Below, piece after piece: positions 1-5,141 of a stretch of DNA of 5,614 nt. The translations under genes and the position numbers were made by a program. The DNA is from Fidelibacterota bacterium (GTDB lineage: Bacteria; Fidelibacterota; UBA2242): positions 1-5,614 of the forward strand of contig JAUSPJ010000331.1 in NCBI GenBank assembly GCA_030655795.1, given 5' to 3'. The notes under the pieces are model-generated. The model was given only the letters and a program-made list of their open reading frames with translations, was not told the DNA's origin and made no database searches. Position 1 is the first letter of the stretch; each line of letters opens with the position of its first letter.

Positions 1-554
1 GTATCATCTCGATAGTCACCGGTCATTCCCTGTGGTTCGAGATAGACATGCTCCTGGTAACCGGTGCGATATTCATCTTCGATGATTGTGACCGCCTCAG
101 CAAAGGCTTTTACCGGATTACCTTTATCATAATGATAATCAGTAAAAACCGTACTTTTCACCTCGGCTTCTTCCAAAGTATATAACGGTTCTAAATCTTC
201 ATATTCGACAACAATGTGAGTGAGAATATCATAAATTATTTCCCGTTCAGGGCCTACAACAAGCAGGATCGGTTGGCCGATATATTCCACCGTATCTTCG
301 GCAAACAGCGGATGATCGGATATCACGGTGCGCATGCGATTGACGCCGGGAACATCATCTTTATCGACAATAAAGTAGCCTTCTGGCAATTCCGGTTTTA
401 CGATGGATTTAATTTTGGCTTTTGCACGACTGCTTCGCAGCGTTTTCGCAAAAAGCATGTTTTCGAAATGCATATCGCCGATATATTTCGCCTCACCGCT
501 GATCTTGGCTGGCCCATCAACACGTCTAATCGGTCTACTGATGGAGTCTATCAC
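1..554 (-). CDS. Xanthine dehydrogenase-type molybdenum hydroxylase, molybdopterin-binding subunit, N-terminal part (cut by window edge)
   Basis: I translated this gene by hand on the minus strand; 184 codons are visible and the 3' end lies beyond position 1. Enzymes of the xanthine dehydrogenase / aldehyde oxidase family hydroxylate purines or other heterocycles at a molybdenum centre in the cytoplasm. The visible part is the a/b-hammerhead domain and the beginning of the Mo-binding domain. It shows an early R-V-D-G-x-x-K-I-S-G-E-A-x-Y motif (residues 11-24), a G-Q-P-I motif (93-96), and Q-E-H-x-Y-x-E-P-x-G (167-176), which matches the family's conserved E-H-x-x-[ML]-E-P region. The start is GTG at 554-552: no ATG lies in frame upstream, and AGAGGA sits 6 bases away. 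The GTG overlaps the mocA stop by 4 bases (GTGA), so translation is probably coupled. The FeS and FAD subunits or domains are not in the window, and the substrate (xanthine, hypoxanthine, nicotinate or other) cannot be read from this fragment. The family call is firm; the substrate is inferred. Confidence 0.9.
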   Translation of the reverse strand, partial: MIDSISRPIRRVDGPAKISGEAKYIGDMHFENMLFAKTLRSSRAKAKIKSIVKPELPEGYFIVDKDDVPGVNRMRTVISDHPLFAEDTVEYIGQPILLVVGPEREIIYDILTHIVVEYEDLEPLYTLEEAEVKSTVFTDYHYDKGNPVKAFAEAVTIIEDEYRTGYQEHVYLEPQGMTGDYRDD

Positions 555-1129
555 TGCATTTCCTCTTTATAATACGTTTTAATTTTTTCATAGTCATTGA
601 TCGTATCCAAATCCATTCCGATACCGGGATCATCGACATCAACGATAACAGCCTCTTTTCTATGAATAAAATCACGTAAAATTGCCGTATCCGGCAGCGC
701 CAATATTTCGGGAATGAGCTGACTTTTAAACAGAACCGGATGACCTTTTTTGCCGTTATATCTTGGAACGACAATGTCCGCCTCAATGTCTGCAATTTGC
801 CGGAAAGTTTTTGATTTTACAACCGGTTGATCACCGGGAATAATGAAAAATCGCTCACTTATCACTTCACGAATTCCGCACCGAACCGACGAAAACATCC
901 CCAGTGCAAAGTTTTCGTTTTTAACGACGAGCAAACCGGGTAAATTGCCCACCAGTTTGATAATTCTGTCAATATTAAAGCCGGCAACCACGATTATCTG
1001 CTCACAGACCTTGTCCATGCTTTCAATGCAACGGACCAGAAGCGGTTTTCCGCCCAGATCCAACTCCGGTTTGAACTGTCCCGCCCGCTCGGAAAATCCG
1101 GCTGCCAATATTACTCCATCGATGTTCAA
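551..1129 (-). CDS. mocA: Molybdenum cofactor cytidylyltransferase (MocA / YgfJ family)
   Basis: This 192-residue nucleotidyltransferase most likely transfers CMP from CTP to molybdopterin, producing the MCD cofactor that xanthine dehydrogenase-family enzymes use. Its length is normal for the family. Visible motifs are L-A-A-G-x-S-x-R-x-G (residues 8-17) with K20, the nucleotide-binding loop; G-M-F-S-S-V-R-x-G (77-85); P-G-D-Q-P (98-102), with the metal-binding Asp; G-K-K-G-H-P-V-L-F (126-134); and G-x-G-M-D-L-D-T (169-176) near the end. In this family LAAG rather than LAGG is linked to CTP rather than GTP use, which favours MocA over MobA. The start is TTG at 1129-1127, with GGAGG 7 bases upstream; it overlaps the stop of the preceding gene in a TTGA arrangement. 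The gene directly precedes and overlaps the Mo-hydroxylase gene, its expected client. The family is clear; the specific client is inferred from adjacency. Confidence 0.88.
   Translation of the reverse strand: MNIDGVILAAGFSERAGQFKPELDLGGKPLLVRCIESMDKVCEQIIVVAGFNIDRIIKLVGNLPGLLVVKNENFALGMFSSVRCGIREVISERFFIIPGDQPVVKSKTFRQIADIEADIVVPRYNGKKGHPVLFKSQLIPEILALPDTAILRDFIHRKEAVIVDVDDPGIGMDLDTINDYEKIKTYYKEEMQ
561..566 (-). promoter_or_regulatory. Ribosome-binding site of the hydroxylase gene
   Basis: AGAGGA on the minus strand lies 6 bases before the GTG codon at 554-552. It supports GTG as the real start even though the codon overlaps the end of the preceding gene. The site lies inside the last codons of mocA, as expected for translationally coupled genes. 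Confidence 0.6.
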
Positions 1130-2304
1130 TCCAATTCCTCCAGAGAGGTGATCGACTTTGAGGGGAAATCGATTGTCTTCATTGCCGAATCGATATCTTT
1201 CAAACCGTTGCCCGTCACTAAAAGCACAATGGTGGCGTTTTTATTCATTTCATCCTTCATTTTCAGAAATCCCGCATAGGACGCCGCTGCCGCCGGTTCA
1301 GCAAAAAGTCCCGCCTTAGAGGACAATTCCTTCTGCGCTTCAAGAATGGCCTCGTCGGAAACAGTCACGCATTTGCCATTATACTGTTTCAACTGTTTCA
1401 GGGCATAATAGCCATTCCGTGGATTTCCCACCGAAATCGAATCCGCTACCGTCTGAGCGTCGATGGGGGTAAATTTGCCGCTTTCGAACGCACGGGCAAG
1501 CGCATTGCTGCCTTCTGCCTGAACCGCAATTATTGTTGGAATTCTATCGATGATTCCAAATTTTAAAAGATCGCGGAATCCTTTGTATACACCACCCAAA
1601 ATCACGCCGTCGCCCGTCGGAACGAACACAAAATCCGGTACTTTTTCCAACTGGTGATAAATCTCCAGAGAGACCGTTTTCTTGCCTTCAATAGTCAGCG
1701 GATTGTAGGCGGTATTGCGACTGAGAATATGATGTTTACGACTGTATTCCAACGACAGGTCGAAGGCTTTATCATAATTCCCCGCCACCGGAATGACCCG
1801 CGCGCCATATTGCAGCGATTGCACCAACTTGGCTTTGGGAGCTGTCTCGGGTAGAAAAATTGTAATATCCAATCCCGCTGCCGCGCCGACGCCCGCCATG
1901 GATGACGCTGCGTTACCGGTAGAGGCCAAAGCAATGGCGTTGATATTTTCGCGTTTCGCGAATGCAGCAACCAGGTAAGACGCCCTGTCCTTCAGCGAAC
2001 CGGTCAGGTTGTGGGTATCGTCTTTGATAAACAAGTTGGGAAAAACAAGTTCCTGACTCAGATTTTCCGGTTTCCAGAGTGGTGTATTACCAACCGGAAT
2101 TCTGGGAAAATATTCTGCCGCTACCGGCAGCAGATCAGACATTTTCGGCTGATGATGAAAATGGCCGTCAATTACTACTTCCAAAACACCGCGAAGAGGT
2201 TCGTCTGGCTTTTGGATTTGACTGCATTTGGGGCAGAGCATCAGCTCAGGCGTAATGTCGAATTCCTTACCGCATTGGGAACATTGATACTGAAAATTGA
2301 TCAT
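1126..2304 (-). CDS. thrC: Threonine synthase-family PLP-dependent enzyme with N-terminal zinc ribbon
   Basis: This 392-residue protein is a fold-type II PLP enzyme of the threonine synthase family. Classic members convert O-phosphohomoserine to threonine and phosphate. A zinc-ribbon-like N-terminus carries C8-x-x-C11 and C24-x-x-C27, as in many short archaeal/bacterial threonine synthases. The PLP lysine is K105 in T-G-S-L-K-D-R; S-T-G-N (128-131) forms the cofactor-ring loop. G-D-G-V-I-L-G-G (231-238) is the phosphate-binding loop, and E-P-A-A-A (336-340) and T-G-N-G-L-K-D (364-370) are typical C-terminal motifs. The ATG at 2304-2302 is preceded by only a weak AAGAAG ribosome-binding site, 18 bases after the ATPase stop. 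No homoserine kinase, homoserine dehydrogenase or aspartokinase gene is nearby; the neighbours are molybdenum-hydroxylase genes and, further upstream, a transcarbamylase. A catabolic beta/gamma-elimination role (for example on diaminopropionate, serine or threonine) is therefore a real alternative. The family is certain, the substrate is not. Confidence 0.82.
   Translation of the reverse strand: MINFQYQCSQCGKEFDITPELMLCPKCSQIQKPDEPLRGVLEVVIDGHFHHQPKMSDLLPVAAEYFPRIPVGNTPLWKPENLSQELVFPNLFIKDDTHNLTGSLKDRASYLVAAFAKRENINAIALASTGNAASSMAGVGAAAGLDITIFLPETAPKAKLVQSLQYGARVIPVAGNYDKAFDLSLEYSRKHHILSRNTAYNPLTIEGKKTVSLEIYHQLEKVPDFVFVPTGDGVILGGVYKGFRDLLKFGIIDRIPTIIAVQAEGSNALARAFESGKFTPIDAQTVADSISVGNPRNGYYALKQLKQYNGKCVTVSDEAILEAQKELSSKAGLFAEPAAAASYAGFLKMKDEMNKNATIVLLVTGNGLKDIDSAMKTIDFPSKSITSLEELD
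1137..1141 (-). promoter_or_regulatory. Strong Shine-Dalgarno supporting a TTG start for mocA
   Basis: GGAGG on the minus strand lies 7 bases before the TTG codon at 1129-1127. No ATG or GTG is available nearby in frame, and the LAAG loop begins at residue 8, so the protein cannot start much later. The site sits inside the last codons of the PLP-enzyme gene. Confidence 0.65.
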
Positions 2305-2322
2305 ATAGATCTTCTTATCATT

Positions 2323-3681
2323 CTATATTGTTGAATTCTCACTGACAAACCACTCCGCATAAGAACTGATTTTGCCCGATAAATAGTAAGGCAGATTCAG
2401 CAGATGGAAGAATTTCCCTTTGGTCGTTCTCACCCGGTCCACGCTGATTTCTCCGGCATAAAGCCGGATTGCCCAGGGATGCTCCACCCGATCCATGAAC
2501 TGATGCAACGATCTCAGAGAGCCACTTTTTCCGGCTTTGATCTCTACGGGAATCAGGACATCCCGATAGGGTAATAAATAATCGACTTCAGCATTGGATT
2601 GTTTCGTTTCCCGGGTCCAAAAGACCGGCTTCTGGTCAGTCAGACAATCCGAAGCGATAATTTCCTGATAAACAATGTGCTCCGCGATTTTACCCTGATA
2701 GAAAGCGTGGAGATTATCATGTTCGAAAAACGAAACCTGTAAACCGGCGCGATAATTCAACAATCCTGTATCCAGAAATTGAAGACGCGGTGATTTTTTC
2801 AGACACGGCTGAGCCGGAATCTGAACGCTGGTTGTCGGATAGATCAGTTTCAACAGCATTGCGCGTTCCAAAGTTTTCAAAACCTCACTCATTTCGCGCG
2901 AGCGGTAATCGGAATTTCCAAACCCCTGAAATTTGATCCGCTTACCGGCTTCCAGCGGCGCCGATTCTATCGCGTGTCGCAGAAGACCGGCGTTCATCAC
3001 CGAACGGGCATATTTGGCAACATCGTTGAGATAAGTGGTCATCAGCCCTTCATATATTTTTTTAAGAACAACTACGTCCGGTGTCTCTCGGAATGTCTGA
3101 ATGACTTCCGGCATCCCGCCGATTAGAGTAAAGGTATGAAACAATTGTAAAAGGATCTCATGAGCCAGTCGCGGAACAGGAATAGTGTCGAGATAGTTCG
3201 AAGCCAACCGTTTATCCGTTGCATTTAAAAATTCCATGAAAGTCAAGGGATACATATAGCGATATTCTACCCTGCCAACCGGAAACGATATACGTCTATG
3301 TTCCATCATTATCTCAAGGAGTGAACCCGCCGCAATTATATGAATTTTTGGCAATTCCTCAAAGAAATACCGCAAAATGCCTGTCGCTTCGGGTGAATTT
3401 TGGATCTCATCGATAAATATCAACCGTTTTCCCGATGACAGATCAACATCTTTTTTCAGAGCGATCATCTGAACCAGCTGCTGTATCGGTAATTTTTGTC
3501 TGAAAATGTTCAGATCATCTTCCTTCTGCAAATCCAGATAGACATACCGATCAAATTCTCCGGCAAACATATTAACAGCGACAGTTTTCCCGACTTGTCG
3601 TGCTCCGCGCAAAATCAAGGGCTTGTGGCGATCCTGACTCGCCCAGTTTCGCAATTCTTCTATAATACTTCGATGAAACAC
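2323..3681 (-). CDS. AAA ATPase with DUF4143 C-terminal domain
   Basis: This is a complete 452-residue member of the large AAA_14/DUF4143 family, which is common as stand-alone genes in anaerobes and archaea. Its physiological role is not established. The ATPase domain shows Walker A G-A-R-Q-V-G-K-T (residues 26-33), Walker B L-I-F-I-D-E-I-Q (87-94) and a sensor-like A-A-G-S (117-120). These are followed by the family's S-F-P-V-G-R-V-E-Y...P-L-T-F-x-E-F-L stretch (132-151). The C-terminal domain has a PDDEXK-like pattern: E334, E365-V-D367 and P-V-E380-I-K382. The start is GTG at 3681-3679. An in-frame TAA lies immediately upstream and the next Met falls after Walker A, so the start is forced, although the ribosome-binding site is weak. 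The repeated promoter array lies just upstream. The gene separates the transcarbamylase from the PLP enzyme and probably leads the downstream operon. I see no partner antitoxin or transposase. Confidence 0.9.
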   Translation of the reverse strand: MFHRSIIEELRNWASQDRHKPLILRGARQVGKTVAVNMFAGEFDRYVYLDLQKEDDLNIFRQKLPIQQLVQMIALKKDVDLSSGKRLIFIDEIQNSPEATGILRYFFEELPKIHIIAAGSLLEIMMEHRRISFPVGRVEYRYMYPLTFMEFLNATDKRLASNYLDTIPVPRLAHEILLQLFHTFTLIGGMPEVIQTFRETPDVVVLKKIYEGLMTTYLNDVAKYARSVMNAGLLRHAIESAPLEAGKRIKFQGFGNSDYRSREMSEVLKTLERAMLLKLIYPTTSVQIPAQPCLKKSPRLQFLDTGLLNYRAGLQVSFFEHDNLHAFYQGKIAEHIVYQEIIASDCLTDQKPVFWTRETKQSNAEVDYLLPYRDVLIPVEIKAGKSGSLRSLHQFMDRVEHPWAIRLYAGEISVDRVRTTKGKFFHLLNLPYYLSGKISSYAEWFVSENSTI

Positions 3682-3719
3682 TTACTAATACTCATTTAGA
3701 ATGTAACAAAGTCAAGGCA

Positions 3720-3748
3720 ATTATCGGAAAATATTGTAACAAAGTCAA
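3720..3748 (-). promoter_or_regulatory. Predicted sigma70-type promoter of the ATPase operon (proximal)
   Basis: The minus strand carries a -35 TTGACT (3748-3743) in repeat unit 2 and a -10 GATAAT (3725-3720) in repeat unit 1, separated by exactly 17 bases. Each hexamer differs from consensus at one position. Transcription would start near 3712, giving a leader of about 30 bases before the GTG start at 3681. This is a sequence prediction only. Confidence 0.6.
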
Positions 3749-3752
3749 GGCA

Positions 3753-3781
3753 ATTATCGGATTCACTTGTATTAAAGTCAG
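3753..3781 (-). promoter_or_regulatory. Second, weaker stacked promoter upstream
   Basis: The same geometry recurs 33 bases upstream: CTGACT (3781-3776) in the degenerate unit 3 and GATAAT (3758-3753) in unit 2, again with a 17-base spacer. The -35 is poorer (CTGACT rather than TTGACT). The two promoters would overlap in the -10/-35 area of unit 2. Confidence 0.4.
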
Positions 3782-3844
3782 GGCAATTACTAAAAATAAC
3801 CATTATATCTCAATTGTATTTCCAAACATTTTCATTTCCACAAT

Positions 3845-3879
3845 TGGACAAATATGCAATTGGATTGCAAATTTGTCCA
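3845..3879. repeat. Long inverted repeat after the transcarbamylase gene (possible terminator or operator)
   Basis: Arms of 16 bases (3845-3860 and 3864-3879) pair at 15 of 16 positions around a 3-base TGG loop. The left arm reads TGGACAAATATGCAAT. The repeat begins 11 bases beyond the transcarbamylase stop (3893-3891), the usual place for a terminator hairpin. However, the stem is AT-rich and no T run follows it on the minus strand, so it does not fit a standard intrinsic terminator. The dyad could equally be an operator for the promoters at 3720-3781. CAATTG occurs three times in this stretch (3811, 3841, 3857). Confidence 0.6.
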
Positions 3880-3890
3880 TAAATGCCATG

Positions 3891-4967
3891 TCACGGTCTG
3901 CCTCCCATGATCATAGTCATAATCGCTTTGTGAGCGTGCAGTCTGTTCTCCGCTTCGTCAATAACGACCGAACTGGGTCCGTCTATCACCTCGTCAGTCA
4001 CTTCCTGTCCTCTATCCGCCGGGAGACAGTGCATATAAATGCCATTCTTATTAATCAATCGCATTTCCTTTTCAGTTGTCATCCAGTTTTTACTGGCGCT
4101 GTTCAATCTCTCTGCTTCCTCATGGTTTTGCTCTTTTATGGTATTGCCAGCTTCATCTGTGTAATTGAAGCAGGGTACGGCGCCCCAGGATTTAGGATAG
4201 ACAATGTCCGCGCCCTTAAAGCCTTCCTCAAAATCATTGGTTATCTGGAATGAGCCATTTGTCTGCTCCGAAAATTGTTGACTTGCTTTAATGATTTCAG
4301 GATCCAAATCAAATCCTTTGGGATGAGCCAGTGTCACATTCATACCCATTTTAGTCGCTGCCAGGATGACGCTTTGGGGCACAGCTCGCGGTTTTTCGAT
4401 AGAACCGGAATACGCCCAGGACATTGTGAGGTTCACTCCCTTAAAAGTTCCAAATTTTTCTTTGATAGTAATAAGGTCCGCCAGAGCCTGGGTCGGATGG
4501 TATTTATCACATTCCATATTGATTATGGGAATTTCGGCATATTCCGCAAACTCTTTTATTAAAGCATTTGCAAATCCGTATATCCAATAAGCCGGGGGAC
4601 CGTACATGCGTATGGCGATAGCATCCCCAACCCGGCTCAACATTCCGGCAACATCAGAAATTCTCTCGGTTTTATATGGAATATCAAAACCTTTTCTTGC
4701 CGGAGTATATGTTTTCCCGGGTTCCAGGTCCACATGAATCCCACCCAACTGCTGAATTCCCGCCGCAAAAGTACTGCGAGTTCTCAGCGATTGATTAAAA
4801 AACATGGTGAATAAAGTTTTGCCCTTTAGAATATTACTTTGATCATCATTCATGGCATGACGGCGTTTCAAATAAAGCGCCATATCAATTAATGTTTCCC
4901 ATTCCTCTTTGGTGTAATCCAATTCGGCGTCAATCCAATCTCTTCCTAAAAATTTGTTCGTCTTCAT
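3891..4967 (-). CDS. Knotted-type carbamoyltransferase (N-acetyl/N-succinylornithine transcarbamylase or YgeW-like)
   Basis: This 358-residue transcarbamylase would move a carbamoyl group between carbamoyl phosphate and an amine. It shows the carbamoyl-phosphate motif S-L-R-T-R (residues 60-64), H-P-T-Q (157-160) and H-C-L-P (313-316). It also has the proline-containing loop S-G-S-I-E-K-P-R-A-V-P-Q (187-198), which marks the knotted acetyl/succinyl-ornithine and YgeW transcarbamylases rather than ordinary OTCase. The tail D-E-A-E-N-R-L-H-A-H-K-A (337-348) resembles acetylornithine transcarbamylase. In contrast, Y-M-H-C-L-P-A-D (311-318) resembles YgeW as I recall it. The ATG at 4967-4965 has AGGAG 5 bases upstream and the usual family N-terminus; a TTG 36 bases further up (5003) lacks such support. 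No arginine-biosynthesis genes are visible. With Mo-hydroxylase genes downstream, a role in purine/ureide or diamino-acid breakdown is plausible, but arginine biosynthesis or catabolism is not excluded. The fold and family are firm; the substrate is open. Confidence 0.88.
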   Translation of the reverse strand: MKTNKFLGRDWIDAELDYTKEEWETLIDMALYLKRRHAMNDDQSNILKGKTLFTMFFNQSLRTRSTFAAGIQQLGGIHVDLEPGKTYTPARKGFDIPYKTERISDVAGMLSRVGDAIAIRMYGPPAYWIYGFANALIKEFAEYAEIPIINMECDKYHPTQALADLITIKEKFGTFKGVNLTMSWAYSGSIEKPRAVPQSVILAATKMGMNVTLAHPKGFDLDPEIIKASQQFSEQTNGSFQITNDFEEGFKGADIVYPKSWGAVPCFNYTDEAGNTIKEQNHEEAERLNSASKNWMTTEKEMRLINKNGIYMHCLPADRGQEVTDEVIDGPSSVVIDEAENRLHAHKAIMTMIMGGRP

Positions 4968-4972
4968 TTTTT

Positions 4973-4977
4973 CTCCT
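4973..4977 (-). promoter_or_regulatory. Ribosome-binding site deciding the transcarbamylase start
   Basis: AGGAG on the minus strand lies 5 bases before the ATG at 4967-4965. It favours this ATG over the upstream in-frame TTG at 5003-5001, which would add 12 residues outside the usual family N-terminus. Confidence 0.7.
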
Positions 4978-5090
4978 ACTATTTTATCGTTTACTAATTC
5001 CAATCTGCTATTTAAAACATTTTCCCATAAGATAGAATTTTAAGCTTCTCTTAAAAGTAAAATTATTTACGGCTTCGTTCCTTTTTACTA

Positions 5091-5118
5091 ATTATACCTA
5101 ATTCGAAAAGGGTTTTAA
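5091..5118 (-). promoter_or_regulatory. Possible promoter of the transcarbamylase gene
   Basis: A perfect TATAAT is present on the minus strand (5096-5091), with a poor -35 TTAAAA (5118-5113) 16 bases upstream. The leader would be about 115 bases and would include a small AT-rich dyad (TTTTAAG at 5038-5044, CTTAAAA at 5050-5056). Because the region is AT-rich, a chance match is quite possible. Confidence 0.3.
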
Positions 5119-5125
5119 TACTTAA

Positions 5126-5141
5126 TCCCGACCAGTCGGGA
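5126..5141 (-). terminator. Small GC-rich hairpin beyond the GxxExxY gene
   Basis: TCCCGACCAGTCGGGA folds as a 6-base-pair stem (TCCCGA/TCGGGA) with a 4-base loop. It lies about 43 bases past the stop of the GxxExxY gene. On the minus strand it is followed by TTAAGTATTAAAACCC, which is only partly T-rich, so termination is possible but not convincing. It may instead be a dispersed short palindrome. Confidence 0.35.

Larger units (their letters stand above)
3702..3794. repeat. Three direct repeats with a 33-base period
   Basis: Units of 27 bases start at 3702, 3735 and 3768. The first two are identical over all 27 bases, and the third matches at 20 of 27. The 6-base spacers between units are unrelated in sequence, but the period is exactly 33 bases throughout. 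On the minus strand each good unit contains GATAAT followed four bases later by TTGACT. The array lies 21 bases upstream of the ATPase start, outside any supported gene. It could be a tandem duplication of a promoter or a repeated binding site for a regulator; it is not a CRISPR, because the spacers are only 6 bases. Confidence 0.85.

Noticed and set aside
216..572. Plus-strand 118-codon open frame
   Set aside because: It lies antisense to the xanthine dehydrogenase fragment, which has clear family motifs in the minus frame. The plus-strand protein has no recognisable domain.
535..795. Minus-strand 86-codon frame overlapping mocA
   Set aside because: It is an out-of-frame shadow inside the well-supported mocA gene, with no motif of its own.
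3702..3794. CRISPR-like array
   Set aside because: The repeats are 27 bases but the spacers are only 6 bases, there are just three units, and no cas gene is present. Promoter-like repeats explain it better.
3873..4253. Plus-strand 126-codon open frame with hydrophobic stretches
   Set aside because: It is antisense to the C-terminal part of the transcarbamylase, including the HCLP region. The hydrophobic look is a mirror of the opposite strand's codons.
4968..5003. Longer start for the transcarbamylase at TTG 5003
   Set aside because: The ATG at 4967 has an AGGAG site at ideal spacing and matches the family N-terminus. The extension would run through the ribosome-binding site and adds nothing conserved.
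4990..5093. Ten-base direct repeat TTTACTAATT at 4990 and 5084
   Set aside because: It is a short AT-rich word in an AT-rich leader, and two copies are easily expected by chance.
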